Source: Golubevia sp. BC0850
Taxonomy: Eukaryota; Basidiomycota; Exobasidiomycetes; Golubeviales; Golubeviaceae
Reading direction: 5' to 3'
Assembly (NCBI GenBank): GCA_012976225.1
Contig: JAAVVG010000013.1
Coordinates: 682,001-746,000, forward strand
Length of the DNA stretch: 64,000 bases
Shown here piece by piece: positions 33,580 through 45,317 of this stretch (position 1 is its first letter; every line of letters starts with the position of its first letter). The position numbers and the translations under genes were made by a program. Below the pieces are notes generated by a model, which saw only the letters and a program-made list of their open reading frames with translations, made no database searches and was not told the origin of the DNA.

Positions 33580-36500
33580 ATGAGCGCTCAAACAGAGAAG
33601 AAGCAAGAAGCAGATCTTTCACCAGAAGTTGATTCCCTTTTACCTCAAGCTCATACTTTAGCAAAGGTTAGTTCACTCGATAAGGTCTACCTGAAACTCT
33701 CTATCATCTCATCAGACTCATCATCTCATCCCTCTCTCCTCTTTCCCCCTCCTTTTGCTTCCTGTTTGGTAATTGAATTAGTCTGGTCAATTACTGGAAG
33801 CCTTAGAGAAGATTGCTACTTTGGAGAAGAAAGCTCGTAATGTAAGTTCAACCTCAACCTCTTCTCGCTTCCATTGGATTGGTTTCCTATTTAACATCAA
33901 CAACTTCCTAATCAAGATTGGGACACTTCGAGATCAACTTAGTTCCATCCTAATTCAAAGCTGCCAACTGCGAGCATCGGGCTTCAGAAAGGCCTGAGAA
34001 GATAAGATCTCGCTTTAGGAAGGAACAGCTAAGGTTCAAGAAGCGTCTCTTGGAGTGAGGGAGCTCTTCTTGTAAGCTAAGCAATACTGAGCGACTATCT
34101 TAGAGGCTGCTGTCTCTACTCGAGAGGGAGGTAGAGTGTCTTTCACGGGAAGGAGAAGAGCTGAGTTCAAGCTGACGCTGCGATCGAGGAAGGACACTCT
34201 TTCTTGAGAGTCGAGAGGCGATTGCAGTGATCAGCTTGACAAGATCTTGTTCAAATCAGGATTCAGAACTTGCTCTTCCATAGGTGTAATGAGAATCAGA
34301 GGTGGACTTGAGGAGAGCCTGGGGAGACAAAGTGGTGGATTGGCCGAAAGGGAGAGAGGCGGAGAAGGTGTGGCCAAGAGGAGATCGAGGAGAGACATGA
34401 TTGATAGGAAGTCCATCCCTTTACTGGTAGCAGAGATAGAAAATAGCAGATAACGGATCGGAATAGGGGTTCTCGAGCTTCAGTGCCTTCTAGGCTTCAC
34501 CCTCTTCGATCAAGCACGCTCATTCACAAGATTAGGACAGGATATGGAAGCTAGAGCTTGGAGTGGACACCTGTCTTTTTGTCTTTGGGACTAGAGACAG
34601 GGGAGGAAGAAGAGCAGATGCTTTCCTTCCTCTCTTATTACTTCCTCACGCTTCAGAACCTCGTTACAAGAAGCCTACAGGATCACAGAACTTAAAAACC
34701 CTTCCAGAAACACCAGTCCAATCAAATGGAGGCTAGAGGTCCAGCTTCCGAATCTTTTGAGAAGTGCTCTATATTTCTCTTCTTTCCCATCATTGCGTCT
34801 AATCTTTTTCTCGTGCCTTCTACTTTCCCTTCCCTTTTTAATTTCCTTTCTAGGCCGCCGATCTAGCCTCAACAACTCGACTACTCCTGTTCTCGCTCTC
34901 CTTAATCAGAGAAACACCATCTCCAGAAAAATGCGATTGGAATTTAATGTGCGAAACAATAGTTTCACTTTCCAAGAAACATGGTCAATTAAAGCAAGCA
35001 ATTACAAGAATGGTTCAACAAGCATTCTTGTATCTTCATGAACCTGGTTGGAATCCAAATCCTGTAAAACCAAAAGCTGATGTCGATGTTGACATGACTG
35101 CTGCTGAAGATGAGGAGAAAAAGAAGAAAGAAGAAGAAGAGAAAAAGAAGGAGGTGCCAAAGGAAGGGGAAAAGAAAGTTAAGAAATTAATTGGTCAGGG
35201 TAAAAAACATCAACCAACGGAAAAAGAAATTGAAGAAGAAGAAAAGAAAATGATGGAAGAAAGACAAGGGAAGGAAAGTGTTGAGATCACTAGATTGAAT
35301 GAAGAAGCTAGAAAAATTGGTAATACCGGTTTAAACGAGGAAATGAAATTGAAACTGATTGAATGTTTGAGGAATGTTACTGAGGGGAAGGTGAGTAGAG
35401 CTTTGCATATCGATGATCAGAAGATGGAAAGAAAAGTCAAGGTTTGCTGACACTCTCACCCTTTCCTTTTCGTTGATTTCTGTAGATCTTCGTTGAAGTG
35501 GAAAGAGCCAGAGTCACCAAACTTCTTTCAGAATTGCTCTGTGCTAAAGGTGAAGTCTCGAAAGCAGCTGATTTATTACTTGAATTAGCAGTCGAAACTT
35601 TCGGTTCAATGTCTAGAAGAGAGAAGACGGAATTCATCGTTGAACAAATGAGATTGAATGCTGAAAGAGAAGATTGGAATAGAGTGGCTATTGTAGCTAA
35701 GAAGGTTAATGAAAGGTTCTTTAAGGAGGATGGTCAGGAGGTGAGTTCTGCTTCGTTTCTTCTTGAGGTTCTAGAAGCCAATCGCTGACCTCATTTTCTT
35801 GATCTGTAACGTAACAGGATCTCAAACTACTCTATTACGACCTAATGATTCGTTACGCTCTCAAACAAGCCAAGTATTTAGATGTTTGCAAATATCACAG
35901 AGAAATCTATGAGACGCCTATCATCAAGAACGATTCAATTAAGAGTAAGGAAGTCCTCAGAAACGTAGTTGTTTTCTGTGTTCTGGCTCCTTATGACAAT
36001 GAGCAGAATGATATGATGCACAGGATTGAAAGTGAAGGTGAAGTTGAGAAGGAGGGAACTGGTGAACATAAGTGAGTTTTTCTGGTGCTTTAGAGTAAAG
36101 AGAAGCAACTTCTTCTCTGCTGACCTCAAGCTCGTTTCTTTAAAAAAAATTTATGCGAATCGTAGGAATTTGCTCAAATGTTTCACTACCTTGGAACTCA
36201 TGAGATGGCCTGGAATCGAATCCCTTTACTCTCCAATTCTAAGAGCCACACCTACTTTTTCAGAATCGACTGAAGATGGAAAGAAGAGATGGGAAGAACT
36301 TCACAAGAGAGTTGTCGAACATGTGAGTCTTTCGGAATTTCAGCACAATCCTTGCGCAGAAGCTGATCTTTCTCCTCTTCCTCTCTCTATCCCTTTCAGA
36401 ACATCCGAGTCATTTCCCTCTACTACACCCGTATCACTCTTCCACGTCTTTCAGAACTTCTAGATCTTCCATTAGCTTCAGCTGAGTCTTCTCTTGCAGA

Positions 36501-36702
36501 TTTGGTCATCTCAGGAACGGTTTATGCCAAAATCGATAGACCTGCTCAGGTGGTTTCTTTCTCACCAAAGACTAATGATTCTGATAAATTGAATGCTTGG
36601 AGTGGGGATATGCAGAAACTTTTGGATTACGTTGAAACTACCAGTCATTTGATTCATAGAGAAATGGCGGTGGTTAAGGCTGGGTTGACGGTAAAGGATT
36701 GA
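33580..36702 (+). CDS. RPN5: 26S proteasome lid subunit Rpn5 (PSMD12)
   Basis: PCI-domain subunit of the 19S regulatory lid. Seven exons, 33580-33666, 33782-33841, 34854-35390, 35486-35740, 35818-36071, 36166-36322 and 36400-36702, give 550 aa. Matches to PSMD12 run throughout: QLLEALEKIATLEKKAR, LSKKHGQLKQAITRMVQQ, LRNVTEGKIFVEVERARVTK, REKTEFIVEQMRLNAE, VVFCVLAPYDNEQNDMMHRI, LLKCFTTLELMRWPG, and the PCI part VVEHNIRVISLYYTRITLPR. Two features are odd. Residues about 110-208 are a Lys/Glu-rich insertion where human PSMD12 has only about ten residues. The second intron is 1012 nt, against 80-120 nt for the others in the gene. The protein is longer than the usual 445-490 aa because of the insertion. 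Confidence 0.93.
33842..34853 (+). other. 1012-nt intron of RPN5
   Basis: Donor GTAAGT and acceptor CTTTCTAG bracket a purine-rich interior of about 700 nt (33990-34650) unlike the CT-rich introns around it. I found no C/D-box or H/ACA pattern, no terminal inverted repeats and no coding sequence. It may hold an unrecognised RNA gene or an old insertion. Confidence 0.6.
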
Positions 36703-37277
36703 GGCAGAATTGGAGATAGGATGAGAAGAGGAGTAGGGAAAAATTGTATCGTATCGATGAAACTCGGGTTTGAAATCTGATCTTTGAAGTATGATGATTG
36801 ATTGAATGCTTTGAAGAGATGCTCGAAGAGAAAGTGGGAAGAGAACAGGCACATCAAAATCGACCGTCGTGCGAGCAGCGCTCATTGCATTGCATTATAT
36901 TGTGTCCTTACGTTTCCCTATCTTTCATCAAACAGGATCGATGTAGAGCTTCAGGTGTGCAGGTCCCGAGCTCAACTTAGGCGTTAGAAAATTGATGTCG
37001 ATTCTGAAAGAGATTACAAAGGCCACGACGAAAGATTAATGAAAAAGAGGATGGATCTCCACTTCCCAGATCCTTGGATTGATACTGAGTTCACCAAATC
37101 TTCCGCCAAAGATTTGAGCCCTTCTATAGCTGAGTATCCGTAATATAAAGGAATTTCTAGCCTCTCGAGAGCTTGCATCTTAATTCCATCGACTCGGGAA
37201 GGAAGAGAGACGAAAAATTTCTTCGGTCCGTCTTCGATCTTTTCGTTCTCGTTTCCAACAACTCGACTCAATCATCA
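36703..37277. other. Intergenic between RPN5 and GPI18
   Basis: 3' flank of RPN5 and 5' leader of the mannosyltransferase gene. Nothing else recognised. Confidence 0.5.
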
Positions 37278-39275
37278 ATGGAATCGAACAAAGCTTTATC
37301 AAAGCAACACTCGAAAAGGATTCTAAAGTTAACAATCTTCCACAGGATCTTCAGCTACATACTCCTGTTGGTCTCATCAAACTTTCAAAGACATTTCGAC
37401 ACTTCCTCAACTCTTCAACTTCTAACTTCTCTTCCAACTTCTTCTCCAATCTTAAATCTCTTAGCAATCCCATTGCTAAGATGGGACGGTCTACATTTCT
37501 TAGGAATAGCATCTCCAATACCTTTACCAATCCCACCTTCGACTTCTTCCGAACGAATCTCGATTCCACCAAGTTTTGGCTATTCAAGTGAACATTCTCT
37601 CGCTTTTCAGAGTGGATTGGAATGGATTTTGAGGTTTGATGGATATGTTTCTAGCTACTTGAATGGGGACCAAAAGGTGGAATGGAATGCAATTCATTCT
37701 GTTCTTTTAGCTTCTTTGCTGGCTGGTTTGCTTAGCTTGTTGTCTCCTCTTTTGCTTTATCAGTGAGTCCCTCACTCTCACCATTAATTGTTTCTAGACG
37801 TATCTAGGCTTCAAGACAGCATCTCACAGAGATGAGAGGCTGTTCGACTGAAATTACTTCTTCCTTTTCTTTTTCCCATCAAAGTCTAACTCTCAAGCAC
37901 ACCAATTCCCATCGATTCTCCTTCCTATCTTCATTGATATCCATCCTATCTCCGAGTCCTTCGACCCTGATCACTCCCAGTCAAGAGTCTTTCTTCTCTT
38001 TCTTTGCTCTCTTAGGGTTCTGCTTCTTAGCTCCATCGAGATCCACACGAAGGGACGGAGCCAGCAACGCTATCTTTAAAGCCACGATAAGTGGCTTGTC
38101 TTTCGGATTCGCAACTTCATTCAGAGCCAATGGAATCTTGTTAGCAGGTTTCATATGGTGGAAATTGGGTTGGGAAGGAAGTAGCTTCCAAAAGGCGAGT
38201 TTCTGTTTCTAGTGTTTCTTCCTTTTGCTTCTGCCTTGTTTGACTAGCCTTTTTAAATTCCTAAGTACTATGTCAAGCGATCCTGACTCTCTAAACTACC
38301 TTCCGTTCTACCTCCAGGAGACACTCGCAGGTCAGACGTCGAAGAGGTTCTTCAGACTTCTAGCTCTACCTCTCCTGACACTCTTAGTCTGGACACCTTT
38401 CCTTTCTGGTCAAAGATGGGCATATTCCAGATTCTGTTCTGATAGTTCGTCAAGCCCAAGGCCTTGGTGTGACAGCTCCTTTCCGAGTGTTTATACCTTT
38501 GCTCAAGATCACTATTGGTGAGTTCCCCTTCAGATCTGCCAGACAAACTTATATGATTCAAGACTTTATGAAAAACTAACAATTGTTGCGATTTATATCT
38601 CTTAACTGTCGTCACAGGAACGTAGGACTCTTTCGATATTGGGAATTGTCTCAACTTCCAAACTTCCTTTTGGCCTCTCCCGTTCTTTTCTTAGCCGGAT
38701 TAAGTTGTTGGAACTTCTACTCTTCGAATTTTGGAGGAATTCTGATTAATACTCTTCTACCTTTATCTCAAAGCAATTCCTCTTCAAAACAAAGTCACAG
38801 CAGAGATTCCAATTCCACTTCAGACGAGGATGAAAAGTCAGAAACCGGCACCACAACTTCTCCTGCTCTCACTCCTTCATCCACTTCCTTACGAAATAGA
38901 AACACACCTTCAACTACTCAAGGCTCAACGAAAGGAACGAATTCTCTCCTCTATCTACCTCGATCTCCGAGTTCTCAAGAAGTTCTCTCCTTCAATTCTA
39001 GCCCCACTCTTCTTCCACACATCCACTTCACTCTCCTAAGTCTCTTGATTCTAGTCTTCGCAAGTCATACTCAGATAGCACTGAGATTCTCAACTCCAGG
39101 TGGACTTCCAGGGGTTTGGTGGGGAGCTGCTTCTCTTTTACTTCGAGAATCGATGGATCGAGAGAAAGCTGGGAAGAGAGGGCTTGGTTGGAAATCCAAT
39201 GTTCTGATCGGTTGGTTGGTAGTTTGGAATGTAGTTAGCATAGTTTTGACTGGCGGGTTTTATCCCCCAGCTTAA
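37278..39275 (+). CDS. GPI18: GPI mannosyltransferase 2 (PIG-V/Gpi18)
   Basis: ER multi-pass enzyme that adds the second mannose to the GPI anchor precursor, using dolichol-phosphate mannose. Four exons, 37278-37762, 37885-38194, 38318-38517 and 38618-39275, give 550 aa. Family marks are the luminal LLRWDGLHFLGIA with the catalytic-type Asp, the LSPSPSTLITPSQESFFSFF segment, FATSFRANGILLAGFIWW, PRPWCDSSFPSVYTFAQDHY and WNVGLFRYWELSQLPNFLLA. Many hydrophobic spans follow. A hydrophilic Ser/Thr-rich loop of about 90 residues is inserted before the last spans. The intron 38195-38317 has a GC donor (AAAAG|GCGAGT); this is the junction that joins SSFQK to ETLAGQ in frame. The start ATG precedes a basic, then hydrophobic N-terminus. 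Confidence 0.88.
38195..38317 (+). other. GC-AG intron in GPI18
   Basis: Donor AAAAG|GCGAGT, acceptor CTACCTCCAG, 123 nt. It joins exons in phase 0 and is needed to keep the frame. Confidence 0.7.
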
Positions 39276-39703
39276 AGAGAGAGGGCATAGAATTTCAGTG
39301 GTGAATGGAATTTGTTATTCCGTTCTGCACTGACCGCACTTTTCGACCTTCTCAGTGTGTGTGTCTTGTGACCTTGAACTTTGGGGATCTTGTGACCTCT
39401 TAGACATGTCGAAATCTGACGGGAAGTTGGAGAATGATCAGTCGAAGGGGGGATTTGCTTTGTCAGCGTAAGGTCAGCTGAGACTCTGGAGAGGGTGCTG
39501 CTGCGACTTAGAAGAGAGAGGTGGAAAGCTGAAGAGAAAAAGCCGTTGCCTTGAAGACCTACCTACCATCAATTTCTATAGTGGTCCTAATGACTCTTGA
39601 TAAAACAAGAGATTAACCCTCAGAACTCAAGAGAATAGAAGGAAACAAGATCTAGTTCAAAGGAAGGAAGAGGTTAGAGAGAGATACTAGAGAGAGGGAG
39701 AGA
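39276..39703. other. Intergenic between GPI18 and RAD5-like gene
   Basis: Short promoter region for the SNF2 gene; purine-rich near 39600-39700. No gene recognised. Confidence 0.5.
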
Positions 39704-42700
39704 ATGCAGAATCATCCTCAACCTCAACCCTCAGCTTCAGGTTCCAAGGATGATGGTAACGATCCTTATCAGATCATAATGAATGTTTGCAACAGTAGCA
39801 GTAACAGTAAGACTGATCAGAGCTTAAAGTTAAGTGGTGGAGGATTAGAATTGATAGATGATCCAACTGAACTTCTAAGCAAACCTTTACAATCTTATAA
39901 TTCTGCTTCTTCAAATTCTACTTCAACTTCAAACTCAAATCTCAATTCAAACAAATCCAATCGAACTGCTCTATCAATTCCGTCTCAACTCCAACGACAT
40001 CCGAATTCCAATTCCAATTCGGTTCCCAACGCTTATCCTCATTCTTCATCTTCAATTCCATCCACATCCAATTTCACTGCCGATCTAATTCAAGGCGCTT
40101 CTACCTCAAAGGGATCATCCTCTAATCATTCAGTATCGAATGGTGGAAGTAAGGTCAGATGGGCTGGTGATCGATGGGTGACTGACAGAGAGGGAGAAGC
40201 AGCTGGAATTGGAGCTGGTGAGCAACAAAGAAGACAGAGCAATTCGAATCAGCCACAAGCAAGGAATGCTTCCACGAATGCAATTCCTGTCATTGGAGGT
40301 TCTGGAGCGAGAGTTCCAACTGAGTTGTTAGATCGTCAAGGGAACTTCTCAAGAGAGGGTTATCAAGCTGCTCTAAATGGAAGTGCTGGTGGCAATAGAG
40401 CTTCCTCTTCTTCTACCTCTGCTTCTAACTTTCAAACCAAGAATCAGAATCCAAATCAACAGTTTCAGCAGCGAAGTCAACCTCAGCAGCGGAATTCTCA
40501 ATCCTCAAGCTCGAATCCTATCCAATCTCAACAGTCGATCGACCTCACTGAAGATGACTCTGAAGAAGAGAAGGAAGTTGATTCGGATGAACCTATTCTC
40601 GTGGAATCCTCTTCTAGACGACCTCCCAACCCTCCTCCTCAACCTCAACCTCGTCGCAAATTCTCTAACTCAGAAGTTAAAGTAGACGAAGCAAGATCCA
40701 ATGGACCAGTCTGCATTGGAATCATCAACGCCATGATTCTATGTCTATTCGGCCTACCCAACGTTCTGACTTACGTTGGAAATCGAGAGTCAATCCCTCC
40801 TGACGACCCAAGTTTCCATCGATCGAATTGGCCAGGAGTCTCTCATTTCTGGTCTTCAAGTGGCTATCGACCTGTTCTTCTAGCTCTAAGTGATGTACCT
40901 CCTTCTCGTCAAGCGACAGCACACAATGGAAACGTGAATAGAGAAGCAGGTCAAATCAGAGTCAGTCCAGTTTTAAGTCCAATGGCTAACGCTCAATCTA
41001 TGATAGCAAATGGTCAAGCTCAAAGAGGTCAACCTTCTCCTGGTCCAAGGATTCTGCCATCTTTCGGGGTTTTGGCTGAGAAGTTTGGTTGGGCTTTGGA
41101 TCCTTTACTGAGAAGTGGAATGATTAAATGTGAAGCTAGATGTACTATGGCTCCAGTTTCTGCTAAGAATTCTATTAACATGCATCCGTTAGAACTTTTG
41201 GTTTTCACTACCAGACCTTCAGTACCTTACATTTCAGAACAATTAGGAAGAGTTGGAATCAGGTTAGAGCATCCAGTCCATCAATATCATCCTCAAGATT
41301 ATCCTGGTTTCCCAGAATATGCAAATCCTCATGGTTCTAATGCTACTGCTGCTTTCAGACTTTTCAACGTTTCTCAACCTCAACTTTATAGACCTGGAGT
41401 TGGAGGTTATACTGGAACTGTAATCCAATCCAAACCTATGACTGAAGAGGAAAAGAAAAGACAGGTGGAATCAGTTTATTTCAATTTGAAGAGTGGAACT
41501 GATTTGGAATTGAAAGATCAAAGTGAATTGATTACTACTCCTTTATTCGATCATCAAAGACAAGCTCTGACTTTCCTTTTGGAAAGAGAAAGAGAAAGAT
41601 CTTTTGATGAAGTCGATAGAGAAGCTGCTAAGGAATTTAGCACTGCCTCAATTATCAAATCTGACAAAGCTAAAGGGAAACAGAAAGCTCCGCCTGAGAA
41701 TTTAGACGCTGATGGAATCATCTCTCTTTGGAAGCCTATCAGATTATCGAATGGAAAGATCAAATCTTATTTGAACGTGGTTACTCAGACGGAATACAAT
41801 GAACAACCTGTTTTATGTCGAGGTGCTCTTTTAGCCGATGATATGGGACTGGGAAAAACAATCACTGTGATAGCTCTTATAGCTGCTACTCAGAAAGAAT
41901 GTAAAGAGTTCGAAAGAGGAAAGATTGAACCTCCTCCTCCTGAGGAAATCGAAGATGACGATGATGATGAAGTTCAAGAGATCAAGCGGCCGGAAGATTT
42001 CGCAGCTGGACTCTTTGGAGCTCCTCAATCGAAGAAGTCCAAGACGAGTTCTGGGAAGGTAGGTGGGAAGAGACAGGCGAAGAGGAAGGATGAAGAAAGG
42101 TTGAGGCGGAAAAATCTGGAAGTCAGGAGTCGAGCAACTTTGATTGTTGCTCCACTTTCGGTGGTCTCGAATTGGGTGAGTCGTAGGAATCAGAGAGGAA
42201 GAGGCTTGTGAATGTAAACTTTGGTGCTCATCCAGAACAACCCCTATTTTGTTTTTTTCTCCTTTCATTCTCTTAGGAGGAACAATTCAAAGAGCATTGG
42301 ACCAGCAAACATTCACCTTCGATTCTTATTTATCATGGACCGAGCAGACCTGCTTCAGTCGAATTCATCGCCAACCACGACGTTGTCATCTCAACCTACT
42401 CAACTATCGGAACCGAATTCTCCAACCAACAAGCCTGGACTCAACAAGACAGTGATTCTGAATCAGTAGAAGAACTAGAAGATCCGGACATTGTAATGAC
42501 GGATTCTTTCGGAAACACAATCAGGTCATCTCAAGCTCCAAGTGCTGCTAAACTCAAGAAGGCTGAAGCTAAGAAGAAGAGAAAGAGGAAATTCGCTGCT
42601 GGTAAAGCTCATCATAACCCTCTTCAAAGAATCGAATGGTTCAGAGTGGTTCTTGATGAAGCTCATATCATCAAGGAAGCTGGAACTTGGCAATCTAGAG

Positions 42701-44856
42701 CTGTCTCTAATCTGAGCGCTCAACGAAGAACTGCTGTTACTGGAACTCCGGTTCAGAATCGTTTGGATGATCTTTTCTCTCAATTGAGGTTTTTGAGATT
42801 GGATCCTTTCTCTGACAAAGCTACTTGGACTCAGTATTGTGGTCAGCGTCAAGTGAATGCAACTCTACGAAGTAAGAAGAATGCTGATGATGAACCTGTG
42901 GATGCTATGTGCTTGGCTAGAGTTCAGACCATCTTCAAGTTCTTGACTCTGAGAAGAACTAAGGATATGAAGCTGCCAAATGGAAAGCCCCTTCTCAGTC
43001 TTCCGCCCAAGACTGCCAGGATTGTTCATCTGGAGTTCGACGAGGTGAGTTTAATAGGAGCTATGTGGAGAATGTCTCCCTCCGAGATGTAATCGACTGA
43101 CCCCTCTTTTCTTCCCCATGCATCCTCTCCCGCTCCATCAGCACGAGAAAGCCAAGTACCGAGCGATGCAATCTCGTTACAAGGAAGACTTCCAAGACAT
43201 GGTTGCCACCGATACCGTCTCAGCCAACTACGCTACGATTCTTCACGAAATTGGAAACCTTCGAATGTCTTGTGATCACTCTGCTTTGGTCGATGCTAGT
43301 AAAGATACCAAGAGAGGCAAGACTGGTGGATCAGGAGGTGGACCTTCAGCTGCCATTCGAGATGATGGTATCACCAGAGATAGAGCTGTGGATCTATTCA
43401 TTCTACTAAGAGATTCAGAGCAAGCGGTTTGCGTCAAGTGCAACACTGATGTCTCCGGAATAGCAGATGGAGCTGGTGGAATGTACGGAGCCGACAACGC
43501 TGAAGAGCTGGATGGTGCTCTCCGAGACGCTATCGACGAGAAGAAGAAGTTCAAAGGTCTCAAGAAGTCTGGAGCTGGCTCCCGTACTCCTAAATCGACA
43601 GCGACTACCGGCATGGCCACTCCTGCTAGTCCATCTGAAGATCCTCTCAAGGCGGTCTTGACTAAATGTCAACATCTCTTCTGCTCTAGATGCTTCACCG
43701 AAGGAGTTGGAGATCCTTGGCCTCATCCGAAGAGTGGAGATAAGGCATTATGTCCTGCTTGCGGGTTGAATAATCCTATCAGCATGTCTCTACTCTTGGA
43801 AGTCGTCGAATTGGGACCCAAGGACTTCTCAGCCGTTGAAGAAGCGAGCGCTCCTATCTCTCCGGTCACGGAAACCTTCGATTGGGGATCTCAAAACGAC
43901 TCAAAACCTTCAGATATCAATGCTATGACTGGAGATCTTACAGACTTCGGAATGGATCCTCTAAACATGGACATGTTCAATAGTCAGAATACTTCTCCTT
44001 CGGTATCTCTAGAAGGAAGAACTGATCTCAGTAGTAAGATTCGAGCTCTGGTCGAGGAGTTGATTCCCTTCTCTCAGTGTAACCCCAAGTCCAAACTTCA
44101 CGACCCTTCAGCTCCAATCCTCTCACATCAAGTCATTACTGAAGATGAAATCAAAGCTGAAGAAGGTTCGGGTGGAGAGTCCAGATCTTCCTCTCAAGCC
44201 ACAGTCCAAGTAGTTCAATCACCACCTACTTTCGATGAGAATGGTGTCAGAATTCCAGTTCAACCAGTCAAGAGCATCGTATTCTCTCAATGGACACTGA
44301 TGTTGGATAGGATTCAAAAATCTTTGGAATTGACGGGAATCAAGTTTGCTAGGTTGGATGGTCAAATGGCCAGGGCTAGTAGAGCTGCTAATCTCATCAA
44401 ATTCAAAGAAGATGATTCGGTTGAAGTCTTCTTGGTCAGTTTGAGAGCTGGTGGAACTGGTCTTAATCTCGTAACCGCTTGCAGAGCATATCTCATGGAT
44501 CCTTACTGGTGAGTACTTTTTCAACTGAGAATAGAACATGGATCTCTCGCTCTTCACTGTTTCTGAATCCATCCGCATCTGTTCTTGACTCCTCCAGGAA
44601 TCCAGCTGTAGAAGAACAAGCTCTCGATCGTATCCATCGTTGGGGTCAGAAGCGTGGTGTGATCACCACTAAATTGATCATGAAGAACACTATCGAAGAA
44701 AACATGTTGAAATTACAGAGGAAGAAAATGCTTCTAGCTCAAACAGTCGGAGGTGATAGACCTAAGGTTTTGAGCGCTGAAGAAAAGAAGAACGAGAGAG
44801 TAGAAGAGTTGAGGCTGCTGTTTGGTGAAGATATTGGCGATATTGATAATCCTTAG
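39704..44856 (+). CDS. RAD5/HLTF-like SNF2 ATPase with RING finger
   Basis: DNA translocase and probable ubiquitin ligase of the Rad5/HLTF/Rad16 group, expected in post-replication repair. Four exons, 39704-42175, 42277-43044, 43142-44508 and 44598-44856, give 1621 aa. The first 330 residues are Asn/Gln/Ser-rich and disordered. A region from about 340 to 600 (CIGIINAMILCLFGLP; LELLVFTTRPSVPYI) sits where HIRAN occurs, but HIRAN is not clear. SNF2 motifs follow: LLADDMGLGKTI near 709, VAPLSVVSNW, VVLDEAHIIKE near 950, and AVTGTPVQNR. An interrupted RING-type C/H cluster (CVKC, then CQHLFCSRC and CPAC) lies between about 1178 and 1290. Helicase C motifs are SQWTLMLDRI, RLDGQMARASR, RAGGTGLNL and DRIHRWGQKR. 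It is longer than Rad5 because of the N-terminus and linkers. Confidence 0.88.
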
Positions 44857-45317
44857 TCTGGTTTCCCCCCTTTTTACCGTTCGCATCGATTCGATAGACA
44901 TTCTCCCAATTCCTCGTTTGCAATCTTTTGACTTCTGTTTTCTTGCTTCACTCCGACTTCCACGTCCCACCCTTCTCTCCCCCTCTTTTTCTTCTCTTTT
45001 CACTTCTTTCGTCTCTATTTCTGCTATTCTTTTTCTTCCGAGTCTTTCTCTTGTCATTGACCTTTTTGTATTTTCCTTTCGCAAAAATCGACTCCTTTCA
45101 TTACGCATTAGAAATCAAACACGTTTCCTTTTCTATTTGCGCCTCAAAGGATCAACTGCTTCATCTTTTCAGTCATTGAGTCGAGTATCTGGCGGTATTG
45201 TTTGAAGTTTGAACTATCTAAGAGTACAGAATGATTGAATAGTGCTTGGAATTGAAACAAAACTTTCTCAACCTCTTTCCCGGCCCCTTCCCCTGACTCT
45301 ACCCAAATTTTGGTCTT
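44857..45317. other. Intergenic between convergent genes
   Basis: Shared 3' flank of the RAD5-like gene (+) and the GLTSCR1-domain gene (-). It is T/C-rich and no gene is recognised. Confidence 0.5.
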
